This document shows, in pieces, positions 45,836 to 54,312 of a stretch of 64,000 nt of DNA; the first letter of the stretch is position 1; each line of letters begins with the position of its first letter. Position numbers and translations under genes: made by a program. The notes beneath the pieces are model-generated. The model ran no database searches and had not been told where the DNA came from. It saw only the letters and a program-made list of their open reading frames with translations. Where the stretch lies: NCBI RefSeq assembly GCF_030908385.1, contig NZ_CP133091.1:1908128-1972127 (forward strand). Direction: 5' to 3'. Source of the stretch: Mangrovimonas sp. YM274 (GTDB taxonomy: Bacteria; Bacteroidota; Bacteroidia; Flavobacteriales; Flavobacteriaceae).

Positions 45836-46438
45836 ATGAAACAATTTTTAAAACTTACTAATTTATTTGCCTTAGCAATTTTACTATCAGCTTTTACTTG
45901 TGAAAATGAACCATTAGACAGTGAAATTTCGGGAGTTGATGGCAACAATACGGGGAATTCTGGAGCTTCACTTGTTGGAGATTGGACTACAGTTTCTTTT
46001 AATGCTACTATGAATACTTCAACAGGAATGGGAGGAATGAATATGGAGGTAGACGCAGCAATGGAAGGCGTAAATATGGATTATATAGTTACCTTTACAA
46101 ACAACACCTTTAGTACAAACGGGAGCTATGATATTGAAACGGATTTAACCGTAAATGGAATGGATAATGGTACTACCACTTCATCGCTATCTGATGTTAA
46201 TGGAACGGGAAATTATTCAACAAGTGGAAACACTATTACGTTTGATGGCTCCTTATTTGATTTGGAAGTGGATGGTATTGATACTTCAGCTCTGGGAGAA
46301 GCCCAATCTGGTGAGTATTCATTAAGTAATAATGGACAGACTCTTACGATAACGCAGGCGCAAGATATAAACCAAAGTCAACAAGGTGTTCAAGTAACAA
46401 GTACAGTAGAATCTGTAATTGTTTTGAATAAGCTTTAG
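45836..46438 (+). CDS. Lipocalin-like lipoprotein, second of tandem pair
   Basis: A 200-residue exported lipoprotein. The signal ends at Cys20 (LLSAFTC), followed by ENEPLDSE, nearly the same peptide as in the gene before (ENEPIDST). The mature part starts SLVGDWTTVSFN, a lipocalin-like opening, and is a beta-barrel-like domain with Thr/Asn/Gly-rich strands. Function unknown. Only 22 bases separate it from its partner, so the two are co-transcribed. Confidence 0.72.
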   Translation: MKQFLKLTNLFALAILLSAFTCENEPLDSEISGVDGNNTGNSGASLVGDWTTVSFNATMNTSTGMGGMNMEVDAAMEGVNMDYIVTFTNNTFSTNGSYDIETDLTVNGMDNGTTTSSLSDVNGTGNYSTSGNTITFDGSLFDLEVDGIDTSALGEAQSGEYSLSNNGQTLTITQAQDINQSQQGVQVTSTVESVIVLNKL

Positions 46439-46454
46439 AAATAAGACCTAAAAG

Positions 46455-46487
46455 AAAAAGCCGCTCTGTTAAGAGTGGCTTTTTTTG
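46455..46487. terminator. Bidirectional terminator
   Basis: AAAAAGCCGCTCT (46455-46467) pairs with AGAGTGGCTTTTT (46472-46484), with one G-U. It serves the lipoprotein pair and convergent DoxX gene. Confidence 0.85.
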
Positions 46488-46494
46488 TGCCTTC

Positions 46495-46917
46495 TCATTG
46501 CTGCATTTTAAAGTAATAATCTGCAGAATGTTTTCCTGAACCATAGAACAGGAAGAAAATACACACTAATAGTGTAATGGTTGCTACCACTAGATTAGCG
46601 GTATTCATTTCTCCTATAAAATTGATAAGTATCGCTCCAATTAAAATAGGAAGTTGTGCAATAATGGCCCATCTTGTCAATAAACCAAAAGCTATTAATG
46701 CCCCGCCGATAAAATGTGCAGGAGCTACATAATGAACCGTTATCATTCCTCCGGCCATATTTTGGATAGGCGTGAAAAGATCCATTAAAATTTGACTATT
46801 GGCCATAAAACTGATGCCTTTGGTGAACAAAAACACGCCCAGCGCAATACGTAATAGATCTAAGGGGTAATACGTATGTGCGTTGGCCCATTTGTTTAAT
46901 GTTTTTATGGTACCCAT
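46495..46917 (-). CDS. DoxX family membrane protein
   Basis: A 140-residue protein with four transmembrane segments. The N-terminal segment LLRIALGVFLFTKGI and the following HFIGGALIAFGL are typical of the DoxX family. Some relatives take part in quinone oxidation or redox and sulfur stress in complex with partner proteins; here the role is unknown. It ends 8 bases past a terminator shared with the lipoprotein gene. Confidence 0.87.
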   Translation of the reverse strand: MGTIKTLNKWANAHTYYPLDLLRIALGVFLFTKGISFMANSQILMDLFTPIQNMAGGMITVHYVAPAHFIGGALIAFGLLTRWAIIAQLPILIGAILINFIGEMNTANLVVATITLLVCIFFLFYGSGKHSADYYFKMQQ

Positions 46918-46976
46918 GACTAATAAAGTGTTGATTATTAGTCTTTAAATTACAAAAAATAAGCGAGATAAGGAAA

Positions 46977-48605
46977 TTAAACCTGTAGCACGCCTAAGTT
47001 GAAGGGCTTCTCAATTGGTGCATGATTGGCTGCTTCAATGCCCATACTTATCCAAGTTCGAGTATCCAATGGGTCAATAATGCCATCGGTCCATAAGCGG
47101 GCTGCGGCGTAGTATGGAGACACTTGATTATCGTAACGGTCCTTGATCTTTTTATATAATTCTTCTTCCTTTTCTTTTGTAATGGGTTCGCCTTGTTTCT
47201 TTAAAGCGGCGGTTTCAATTTGCAGCAATACCTTAGCTGCAGAATTACCACTCATTACAGCAAGTTCTGCACTTGGCCAAGCTACAATGAGTCTTGGATC
47301 GTAGGCCTTACCACACATGGCATAATTGCCCGCACCATAACTGTTACCTATTACAATGGTGAATTTTGGAACTACCGAATTACTTACGGCATTTACCATT
47401 TTAGCCCCATCTTTAATGATTCCGGAATGTTCACTTTTGCTACCTACCATAAATCCTGTTACATCCTGAAGGAACACTAATGGGATTTTTTTTTGGTTAC
47501 AGTTGGCAATAAATCTAGTGGCCTTATCGGCTGAGTCATTATATATTACGCCTCCAAACTGCATTTCGCCTTTCTTGGTTTTTACCAATTTACGTTGATT
47601 GGCTACAATCCCAACGGCCCAACCATCAATGCGAGCATAACCTGTAATAATGGTTTGCCCATATCCAGCCTTGTATTCCTCAAATTCGGAATTGTCTACC
47701 AAGCGCTTAATAATTTCGTACATATCATATTGTTCTGCACGACTTTTAGGAAGGATGCCATAGATGTCTTCCGGAGATTCTTTAGGTTTTGCACTTGCAG
47801 CTCTATTGTAACCTGCTTTGTCAAAATCCCCAATTTTATCGACGATATTTTTAATGGTATCTAAGGCGTCTTTATCATCTTTGGCCTTATAATCGGTAAC
47901 CCCAGATATTTCGCAGTGGGTTGTAGCTCCTCCCAAGGTTTCGTTGTCAATGGTTTCTCCAATGGCTGCTTTTACCAAATAGCTGCCGGCCAAAAAGATG
48001 CTACCTGTTTTGTCTACAATCAAAGCCTCATCACTCATAATTGGCAAATAAGCGCCACCAGCAACACAACTTCCCATAACGGCCGCAATTTGGGTAATTC
48101 CCATGCTGCTCATTACAGCATTATTTCTAAATATGCGACCAAAATGTTCCTTGTCAGGGAAAATTTCATCCTGCATCGGTAAATAAACACCAGCACTATC
48201 TACCAAATAAATTATAGGAAGTTTATTTTCGATAGCGATTTCCTGTGCTCGAAGGTTCTTTTTTCCTGTAATCGGAAACCAAGCTCCGGCCTTTACCGTT
48301 GGATCGTTGGCAACAACGATACATTGCTTTCCTTGGATATAGCCTATTTTAACAACAACCCCTCCAGAAGGGCATCCGCCATGCTCTTTATACATGTCTT
48401 CTCCTGCAAAAGCACCAATTTCAATGCTTTTGGAATTTTTGTCCAAAAGATAGTCAATACGTTCTCTTGCTGTTAATTTGCCTTTTTCGTGAAGTTTTTC
48501 TATTCGTTTTTTACCGCCTCCTAATTTTACCGTTGCTAAGCGTCGTTTTAGATCTGACAGAAGTAATTTATTGTAATCTTCGTTTTTGTTGAAGTTGATG
48601 TCCAT
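46977..48605 (-). CDS. Acyl-CoA carboxylase beta subunit (carboxyltransferase, methylcrotonyl/propionyl-CoA type)
   Basis: A 542-residue biotin-dependent carboxyltransferase. Both crotonase-like halves are seen: N-terminal GGKKRIEKLHEKGKLTARERID near 30, DSAGVYLPMQDE near 135, and C-terminal NSYGAGNYAMCGKAYDPR and WPSAELAVMSGNSAAKVL near 440-460. The ending and AVMSGNSAA wording fit methylcrotonyl-CoA carboxylase beta more than propionyl-CoA, but the substrate is not certain. It would need an alpha/biotin subunit, which is not in the window. It is the only minus-strand gene here, divergent from the FMN reductase operon. Confidence 0.9.
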   Translation of the reverse strand: MDINFNKNEDYNKLLLSDLKRRLATVKLGGGKKRIEKLHEKGKLTARERIDYLLDKNSKSIEIGAFAGEDMYKEHGGCPSGGVVVKIGYIQGKQCIVVANDPTVKAGAWFPITGKKNLRAQEIAIENKLPIIYLVDSAGVYLPMQDEIFPDKEHFGRIFRNNAVMSSMGITQIAAVMGSCVAGGAYLPIMSDEALIVDKTGSIFLAGSYLVKAAIGETIDNETLGGATTHCEISGVTDYKAKDDKDALDTIKNIVDKIGDFDKAGYNRAASAKPKESPEDIYGILPKSRAEQYDMYEIIKRLVDNSEFEEYKAGYGQTIITGYARIDGWAVGIVANQRKLVKTKKGEMQFGGVIYNDSADKATRFIANCNQKKIPLVFLQDVTGFMVGSKSEHSGIIKDGAKMVNAVSNSVVPKFTIVIGNSYGAGNYAMCGKAYDPRLIVAWPSAELAVMSGNSAAKVLLQIETAALKKQGEPITKEKEEELYKKIKDRYDNQVSPYYAAARLWTDGIIDPLDTRTWISMGIEAANHAPIEKPFNLGVLQV

Positions 48606-48703
48606 AGCTGAATTTTAATTTCCGCTAAAGTAAAAAAATAAGTTTTTTGCTGAAAGTATAATTTTTTCCTTTAAATAATATGAATTATTAAATTACATGT
48701 AAA

Positions 48704-48754
48704 TAGTTTCCTTGGAAAATAAAATGTTTTAGCGTATATTTGCCATGGAAACTA
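48704..48754 (+). promoter_or_regulatory. Promoter and candidate MarR operator of the FMN reductase-MarR-pirin operon
   Basis: TTG (48712-48714), 20 bases, TATATTTG (48735-48742), a full promoter match. TAGTTTCC (48704-48711) directly before the -33 box and GGAAACTA (48747-48754) near the expected start site are perfect inverted copies. They flank the promoter as a possible operator for the MarR protein encoded downstream. Confidence 0.65.
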
Positions 48755-48762
48755 ATTGAAAC

Positions 48763-49299
48763 ATGATGAAACATATTGTAGGCTTTGCAGGCAGTAATAG
48801 TAGGACTTCAATAAATAAACAGTTGGTAAAATATACATTGGAACAATTTGATGGTATTACTGGAGAGTTATTAGACCTAAATGATTTTTCCTTGCCGTTA
48901 TTTGGAGTGGATCTTGAGAGAGAAATTGGATATCCTGAACCTGCAAAAAAGTTTTTGAAGAAATTGCAGGCTGCAGATGGAATTGTAATTTCCTTGGCTG
49001 AACACAATGGAGCCTATACGGCTGTTTTTAAAAACCTATTCGATTGGATGTCCAGAATCGATAGGAAGTTGTTTAATGACATCCCAATGTTGTTGATGGC
49101 AACTTCAACCGGAGCTAGGGGAGGTGCATCGGTACTGGCTATGGCTTCAGATAGATTTCCAAGGCACAATGCAAATATTGTAGCTAAGTTTTCTTTACCA
49201 TCCTTCAATGAAAATTTTTCCGAGGAAAGTATTAAAAATAAGGACTTGGATGAACAGTTAAAGGTTGAAGTTGCCAAACTAGAAGAAGCTCTAAAATAG
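48763..49299 (+). CDS. NADPH-dependent FMN reductase family protein
   Basis: A 178-residue flavodoxin-like reductase. GFAGSNSRTSINKQLVKY at 7-24 is the FMN phosphate loop, followed by PLFGVDLE and AEHNGAYTAVFKNLFDW (flavin-ring site). It likely uses NAD(P)H to reduce quinone or flavin or to handle electrophiles. It is the first gene of a three-gene operon with a MarR regulator 15 bases downstream and a pirin. An ATG at 48766 is also possible, one codon in. Confidence 0.92.
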   Translation: MMKHIVGFAGSNSRTSINKQLVKYTLEQFDGITGELLDLNDFSLPLFGVDLEREIGYPEPAKKFLKKLQAADGIVISLAEHNGAYTAVFKNLFDWMSRIDRKLFNDIPMLLMATSTGARGGASVLAMASDRFPRHNANIVAKFSLPSFNENFSEESIKNKDLDEQLKVEVAKLEEALK

Positions 49300-49314
49300 A
49301 AAATTATTGCAATC

Positions 49315-49752
49315 ATGGGAGATATTTCAAAAGACATCAATTCAAGTTTTGCCAACAACAAATTAAAGGCTTTGATAAATGTGATGTATACCTCAAATTG
49401 GATAACAAACCATCAAAATAATTTTTTCAAGCCGCACGGCATTTCTCCTCAACAATATAACATATTGCGAATTTTAAAAGGAGCAAAGTCTGCTTTAAAG
49501 GTTCAGACAATCAAGGAGCGAATGATAGACCGTTCTCCAAATGCTACACGGCTTATGGATAAGTTGTGTGCCAAAGGGTTGATTGAACGGCTTCCCAGTG
49601 AGAGTGACAGAAGGGTAGTGTTTATTGAAATTACCAAGGAAGGCTTGGAGCTTTTGCAGTCTATACCAGACGATTTTGATGTGCAATTGGTTAAAAAGCT
49701 TACTGAAGAAGAAGCAGGTCAATTAAGTGACCTTTTAGATAAAATGCGTTAA
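49315..49752 (+). CDS. MarR-family transcriptional regulator
   Basis: A 145-residue winged-helix regulator, dimeric in the family. The recognition segment is PQQYNILRILKGAKSALKVQTI and the wing is SDRRVVFIEIT. It most likely represses its own operon through the inverted repeat that flanks the promoter at 48704-48754, with release by an oxidative or electrophilic signal. It is flanked by the FMN reductase and pirin genes, with gaps of 15 and 70 bases. Confidence 0.93.
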   Translation: MGDISKDINSSFANNKLKALINVMYTSNWITNHQNNFFKPHGISPQQYNILRILKGAKSALKVQTIKERMIDRSPNATRLMDKLCAKGLIERLPSESDRRVVFIEITKEGLELLQSIPDDFDVQLVKKLTEEEAGQLSDLLDKMR

Positions 49753-49822
49753 TAGAATTTAAGTAACTATTTAAGTTGAATAAAAATCTTCTAAATAGAA
49801 GACCAAAAGAAAGGAAATTAAA

Positions 49823-50542
49823 ATGAAAACAGTAGTTCATAAAGCAGATAGTAGAGGCTTTGCCAACCATGGTTGGTTACAGGCAAATCACTCTTTTAGT
49901 TTTGCCGGATTTTACAATCCTGAGAAAATACATTTTGGGGCTTTGAGAGTCCTTAATGATGATGTTATAGCGCCTAAGATGGGATTTGGAACACACCCTC
50001 ATGATAATATGGAAATTATTACCATTCCTTTGGGAGGGGTACTAAAACATAGAGATTCCATGCATAACGAATGGCAATCTGTATTGCCAGGTGAAGTCCA
50101 AGTAATGTCGGCGGGTACAGGTGTACAGCATTCCGAAATAAATGGTTCAGAGGAAGAACATTTAAGTTTGTTTCAAATTTGGGTGTTCCCAAACAAACAG
50201 AATGTTGCTCCTCGATACGATCAAAAAAGATTCGATGTTGCTGAGCGAAAAAATAAATTACAGACATTGGTATCTTCTATTGATGAAGATTTTGATGGAA
50301 GTCTAAAAATCCATCAAGACGCAGTGTTGTCAAGAATAGATTTGGATGCTGATAAAACTTTTGAATATCAGTTAAAGTCGTCAAAACATGGTGTTTACGT
50401 GATGAATATTCATGGAGATCTCAAAATTGGAGATCAGCTTTTGAAAACAAGAGATGCTCTAGGGGTTTGGGAAGTAGAATCTTTTGAAATCACTGCTAAT
50501 GAAAATTCCGAAATATTATTTATTGAAGTACCAATGATATAG
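49823..50542 (+). CDS. Pirin (bicupin, YhhW-like)
   Basis: A 239-residue bicupin protein. Metal-site residues H58, H60, H103 and E105 are in HPHDNMEI and VQHSEIN. It continues with a C-terminal second cupin domain (about 150-239). YhhW-type pirins have quercetinase-like dioxygenase activity, and the natural substrate is unclear. It is the third gene of the MarR operon, ended by a terminator. Confidence 0.93.
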   Translation: MKTVVHKADSRGFANHGWLQANHSFSFAGFYNPEKIHFGALRVLNDDVIAPKMGFGTHPHDNMEIITIPLGGVLKHRDSMHNEWQSVLPGEVQVMSAGTGVQHSEINGSEEEHLSLFQIWVFPNKQNVAPRYDQKRFDVAERKNKLQTLVSSIDEDFDGSLKIHQDAVLSRIDLDADKTFEYQLKSSKHGVYVMNIHGDLKIGDQLLKTRDALGVWEVESFEITANENSEILFIEVPMI

Positions 50543-50567
50543 TACTTTCTTTGAATGTTCCCTTTAT

Positions 50568-50597
50568 AAATGCGTCATGAAAGTGACGCATTTTTTA
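50568..50597 (+). terminator. Terminator after pirin gene
   Basis: AAATGCGTCA (50568-50577) pairs with TGACGCATTT (50584-50593) with a 6-base loop, then T's. Confidence 0.85.
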
Positions 50598-50650
50598 GTT
50601 AAAAAATCCGATATTTGTACTCCACTAACGATCTAAATTAAATAGAGAAA

Positions 50651-50833
50651 ATGGCGATGAACAAAAATACGGTTTTGGCTTGGGCTACAACCATTATGAT
50701 ATTTGTAGGAATAGGTTTAATAGCATTAGGAGCTTTTAGATACAATGATGTTGCGGGCTGGGGCTTTGCGGCAGTAGGTGTTGGCTTTTTTGCAATTGCC
50801 TGGGTATTTAATGCTCTTAAAGGAAGGGTTTAA
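50651..50833 (+). CDS. 60-residue two-segment membrane protein (CAL67264-type)
   Basis: A 60-residue protein with two transmembrane segments (about 7-28 and 34-54), a polar turn RYNDVAG between them, and a basic end KGRV. It matches a small conserved family I recall as CAL67264-type membrane protein from Flavobacteriia; its function is unknown. It stands 56 bases before ettA on the same strand, which is a likely operon link. A start codon at 50651 with a second Met two codons later fits. Confidence 0.75.
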   Translation: MAMNKNTVLAWATTIMIFVGIGLIALGAFRYNDVAGWGFAAVGVGFFAIAWVFNALKGRV

Positions 50834-50889
50834 CCGTTCTATAACTGTCGAGAGTCTTTTTAGTTTAATGGAATAATATTTCAAAACAC

Positions 50890-52581
50890 ATGAGTGACGA
50901 TAAAAAAGTGATTTTTTCAATGTCTGGGGTAACCAAGACATTCCAAAGTGCCAATACTCCGGTACTAAAAAATATCTATTTGAGCTTCTTTTATGGAGCC
51001 AAAATAGGCATCTTGGGACTTAATGGTTCCGGAAAATCTACCTTGCTTAAAATTATAGCTGGGGTTGATAAAAATTATCAGGGGGATGTAGTGTTTTCAC
51101 CTGGGTATAGTGTCGGGTACCTAGAACAAGAACCAAAGTTGGATGATGATAAAACGGTGATGGAGGTTGTAAAAGAAGGAGCTGCCGAAACGGTTGCAGT
51201 TTTAGAAGAATACAACAAAATCAACGATATGTTTGGTTTGGAAGAGGTATACAGCGATCCAGATAAAATGGAAAAGTTGATGAACCGTCAAGCTGAATTA
51301 CAAGACCAAATAGACGCTACCAATGCATGGGAATTGGACACTAAATTGGAAATTGCCATGGATGCTCTTCGTACACCCGAAGGCGACAAAAAAATTGGAG
51401 TGCTTTCAGGAGGGGAACGTCGTAGAGTGGCTTTGTGTCGTTTGTTGCTACAAGAGCCGGACGTGTTGTTGTTGGATGAGCCTACCAACCACTTGGATGC
51501 AGAATCGGTGCATTGGTTAGAGCATCACTTGGCACAATATAAAGGAACGGTTATTGCGGTAACCCACGATAGATACTTTTTGGATAATGTGGCCGGTTGG
51601 ATTTTGGAATTGGATAGAGGAGAGGGCATTCCTTGGAAAGGGAACTATTCTTCTTGGTTGGACCAGAAATCCAAACGTTTGGCACAAGAAAGCAAATCGG
51701 CATCCAAACGTCAAAAAACCTTGGAGCGTGAGTTGGAATGGGTACGTCAAGGAGCTAAAGGACGTCAAACCAAACAAAAGGCACGTTTGAAGAATTATGA
51801 TAAGTTGATGAGCCAAGACCAAAAGCAATTGGATGAAAAATTGGAAATCTATATTCCAAATGGACCGCGTTTGGGGACCAATGTTATTGAGGCTTTAGGT
51901 GTTAGCAAAGCTTATGGAGACAAATTGCTTTATGAAGATTTGAACTTTAAATTGCCGCAAGCAGGAATTGTAGGGGTGATTGGTCCTAATGGTGCTGGTA
52001 AAACGACAATTTTTAGAATGATTATGGGAGAAGAAACTCCGGATAAAGGTGAATTTGTAGTGGGTGAAACTGCTAAGATTGCCTATGTGGATCAAAGTCA
52101 TTCCAATATAGATCCTGAAAAGTCGATTTGGCAAAACTTTAGTGATGAGCAGGAGTTGATCATGATGGGAGGGCGCCAAGTGAATTCCAGAGCTTATTTA
52201 AGCCGATTTAACTTTTCAGGAAGCGAGCAGAACAAAAAGGTAAGTTTGCTTTCCGGTGGTGAGCGTAACCGCTTGCATTTGGCGATGACGCTGAAGGAAG
52301 AAGGAAACGTATTGCTTTTAGATGAGCCTACCAACGATTTGGATGTAAATACGCTTAGAGCTTTGGAAGAAGGTTTAGAAAACTTCGCCGGGTGTGCTGT
52401 AGTGATCAGCCACGATAGATGGTTTTTGGACCGTATCTGTACCCATATTTTAGCGTTTGAAGGGGATAGCCAAGTGTATTTCTTTGAAGGTAGCTTTACC
52501 GAATATGAAGAAAATAAAAAGAAACGTTTGGGTGGTGACTTAATGCCAAAACGAATCAAGTATAAGAAGTTGGTGAGATAA
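50890..52581 (+). CDS. ettA: Energy-dependent translational throttle protein EttA (ABC-F)
   Basis: A 563-residue ABC-F ATPase with two nucleotide-binding domains in tandem, no membrane part. Walker A1 lies at GLNGSGKST (43-51), signature LSGGERRRVALC, Walker B LLLDEPTNHLD; Walker A2 GPNGAGKTT, signature LSGGERNRLHLA, Walker B LLLDEPTNDLD. An interdomain linker with charged helix (about 250-325) fits EttA. It binds the ribosome E site and tunes translation with ATP/ADP ratio. A small membrane protein precedes it. Confidence 0.96.
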   Translation: MSDDKKVIFSMSGVTKTFQSANTPVLKNIYLSFFYGAKIGILGLNGSGKSTLLKIIAGVDKNYQGDVVFSPGYSVGYLEQEPKLDDDKTVMEVVKEGAAETVAVLEEYNKINDMFGLEEVYSDPDKMEKLMNRQAELQDQIDATNAWELDTKLEIAMDALRTPEGDKKIGVLSGGERRRVALCRLLLQEPDVLLLDEPTNHLDAESVHWLEHHLAQYKGTVIAVTHDRYFLDNVAGWILELDRGEGIPWKGNYSSWLDQKSKRLAQESKSASKRQKTLERELEWVRQGAKGRQTKQKARLKNYDKLMSQDQKQLDEKLEIYIPNGPRLGTNVIEALGVSKAYGDKLLYEDLNFKLPQAGIVGVIGPNGAGKTTIFRMIMGEETPDKGEFVVGETAKIAYVDQSHSNIDPEKSIWQNFSDEQELIMMGGRQVNSRAYLSRFNFSGSEQNKKVSLLSGGERNRLHLAMTLKEEGNVLLLDEPTNDLDVNTLRALEEGLENFAGCAVVISHDRWFLDRICTHILAFEGDSQVYFFEGSFTEYEENKKKRLGGDLMPKRIKYKKLVR

Positions 52582-52604
52582 TCTTTTTAATTATATAATA
52601 AAAT

Positions 52605-52634
52605 AACAGCCTGCTTTGCAGGCTGTTTTCGTTT
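52605..52634 (+). terminator. Terminator after ettA
   Basis: AACAGCCTGC (52605-52614) pairs with GCAGGCTGTT (52618-52627) with a 3-base loop, then TTTTCGTTTT. Confidence 0.88.
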
Positions 52635-52763
52635 TGGATATGTGCTAATACATTTTATAAAACAACAATCTTATTTTTTGGTTTTCAAATGCGTTTTCAA
52701 GGATATTTTTGTCAATTGAGGATATTGTTTAATTACAAAAAGTAATAGAAGTTGTGTCCAAAT

Positions 52764-52794
52764 AAAAAGCCTGCATTATAATGCAGGCTTTTTT
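52764..52794. terminator. Bidirectional terminator, minus-strand gene end
   Basis: AAAAAGCCTGCAT pairs with ATGCAGGCTTTTT (52781-52793). A-run and T-run flank it. The core AGCCTGC/GCAGGCT is the same as in the ettA terminator. Confidence 0.88.
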
Positions 52795-52815
52795 ATGTTG
52801 AAACTTGAATTAAAA

Positions 52816-53757
52816 TTAGTTCAAGTTTGAAGTTTTAGATACCAAAGTTGACGCTGGTACATCTAGAGCAAAACCAGGTCTTCCTGATTGTAATGAATAT
52901 ATGCCTGAAGCTCCACTATATTCACCTTCAATTACTGTTCCATCCGTTAATGTAATAGTATAGGTAGCTTCTAATAAACCATCTTCAGTTTCAGTTGGCC
53001 AAGTTATTGTTGCTAGATTGAATACTACACTTTCAATGATAGTTTGGTCATCTTCGAAACCAACAATATCTTCACTATTAGCAATAATAAATGCTTCAAA
53101 TGCTCCAGGTACCGTTGTACCATCCCATTCTGAACCATACCATGTATAATCACCTGTAGGAGGAGTCAAATCTTCTAAGGTCCAAGCTGCTTCACCTGTA
53201 TCAGGGTTAGTTCCTGTAGGTCCTTCTGTTTGAAAACCGATACCAATATATAAGTCATTTGGGTAAGAGAATGTACCATCTCCATTGTCAACAGACTCAT
53301 AAGGATTGAAGTACATAACAACTACGTTAGTCTCAGTTGCACCTGCAAAAGCAAAAGCCCCTGTATTGGTAGTATATTCTTGAGTACCATCAATTACAAA
53401 AGAGTCAGATGCTTCAACAAGAGGTAAGTCAACTGTAACAGTAATAGTGTTACTTACCAATTCACCATTGGTAGCATGGATAGTATACTCTCCTCCTGCA
53501 GTAGGAGTAAATACGTTAGAAGATAATGTAGCTCCACTTGCAAAATAAGTAGAAGTACCTGTTACGTCTTCATCAAGGTCATTCATCACAGAAAGTGTTA
53601 CCGAACTTCCTAATTCAATAGATGTAACATCGGCAGTCAAGGTAATTGAAGTAGCAACTGGATCCCCTCCTCCATCAGAAGAATCATCATCACTGCTACA
53701 AGAAACTAGGGCAGATGTTCCCACAAAAAGAGAACATAGTAATAAAAGTTTTTTCAT
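52816..53757 (-). CDS. Surface lipoprotein with Ig-like domain
   Basis: A 313-residue lipoprotein. The signal ends at C20 (ALVSC), followed by SSDDDSSDGGG, an acidic tract like the lipoprotein export signals that send Flavobacteriia lipoproteins to the cell surface. Residues about 35-110 form an Ig-like domain (SITLTADVTSIELGSSVTLS, then NGELVSNTITVTV). The rest is beta-rich and acidic with no known family. Likely extracellular face of the outer membrane; function unknown. A possible -7 box (TATCTTTG on the minus strand, 53789-53796) precedes it. Confidence 0.78.
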   Translation of the reverse strand: MKKLLLLCSLFVGTSALVSCSSDDDSSDGGGDPVATSITLTADVTSIELGSSVTLSVMNDLDEDVTGTSTYFASGATLSSNVFTPTAGGEYTIHATNGELVSNTITVTVDLPLVEASDSFVIDGTQEYTTNTGAFAFAGATETNVVVMYFNPYESVDNGDGTFSYPNDLYIGIGFQTEGPTGTNPDTGEAAWTLEDLTPPTGDYTWYGSEWDGTTVPGAFEAFIIANSEDIVGFEDDQTIIESVVFNLATITWPTETEDGLLEATYTITLTDGTVIEGEYSGASGIYSLQSGRPGFALDVPASTLVSKTSNLN

Positions 53758-53788
53758 AGTTGTTGTTTTAAAATTAAATTTTCGTTGC

Positions 53789-53796
53789 CAAAGATA
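53789..53796 (-). promoter_or_regulatory. Possible -7 box of the surface lipoprotein gene
   Basis: TATCTTTG on the minus strand matches TAnnTTTG and lies about 30 bases before the start codon. No TTG is found at the right distance. Confidence 0.4.
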
Positions 53797-53965
53797 TACT
53801 TATATAATTAATAATCTAAAAAAAGCTGTTAAAATTAATGTGAATTAGTTTGTTAAAATATGATTTAATGTTTATCTGAATGGGATTGTTTATAATTAAG
53901 AAGAATTCATATTATTTATGGCAAGGAATTAAAATAAGCCAACCATTAAGAAAGAGCTTTAAGTA

Positions 53966-53991
53966 AAAAAAAGGACCTTAATAGGTCCTTT
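53966..53991 (-). terminator. Terminator of the 75-residue membrane protein gene (minus strand)
   Basis: AAAGGACCT (53970-53978) pairs with AGGTCCTTT (53983-53991). On the minus strand the hairpin is followed by T8. Confidence 0.8.
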
Positions 53992-54000
53992 CTAAGTAAT

Positions 54001-54228
54001 TTATTTGTTGTCATATAAATGGCCTTCTGTAAAGTCCTTGTAACTTTCATCAACCGAGGATTTAAAAGATTCCATTTCTGTAAGCCTTTTGTTCTCTGCC
54101 TTTAGTTTGTACATTTTTAAAATTGCAACAACTATAAAAAATATAAATACAGCGGCTGTTAGGATGAGAATTACGGTAAGCTGTGTAGTACTAACCAAAA
54201 AATGGGAGATGTAGGCTAATGTCTTCAT
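54001..54228 (-). CDS. 75-residue single-pass membrane protein, unknown
   Basis: A 75-residue protein with an N-terminal hydrophobic segment (about 17-38, VILILTAAVFIFFIVVAILK) and a polar, helical tail (ENKRLTEMESFKSSVDESYKD). It has no recognised family. The start codon is followed by an open frame with no overlap, and a terminator follows the stop, which supports it as a real gene. It could share a transcript with the MBL lipoprotein gene upstream (84-base gap). Confidence 0.65.
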   Translation of the reverse strand: MKTLAYISHFLVSTTQLTVILILTAAVFIFFIVVAILKMYKLKAENKRLTEMESFKSSVDESYKDFTEGHLYDNK

Positions 54229-54312
54229 ATTTTAATAGATAGAGGGGTTCGTTAGACCAAATATACAATATATTGTTTTAACCTAAATAGTGCCTTTCTA
54301 AATTTTTATGCG

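Noticed and set aside
49785-49802. Short hairpin TCTTCTAAATAGAAGA between the MarR and pirin genes
   Set aside because: The stem is 6 bp with no T-run and the genes read as one operon; too weak to call a terminator.
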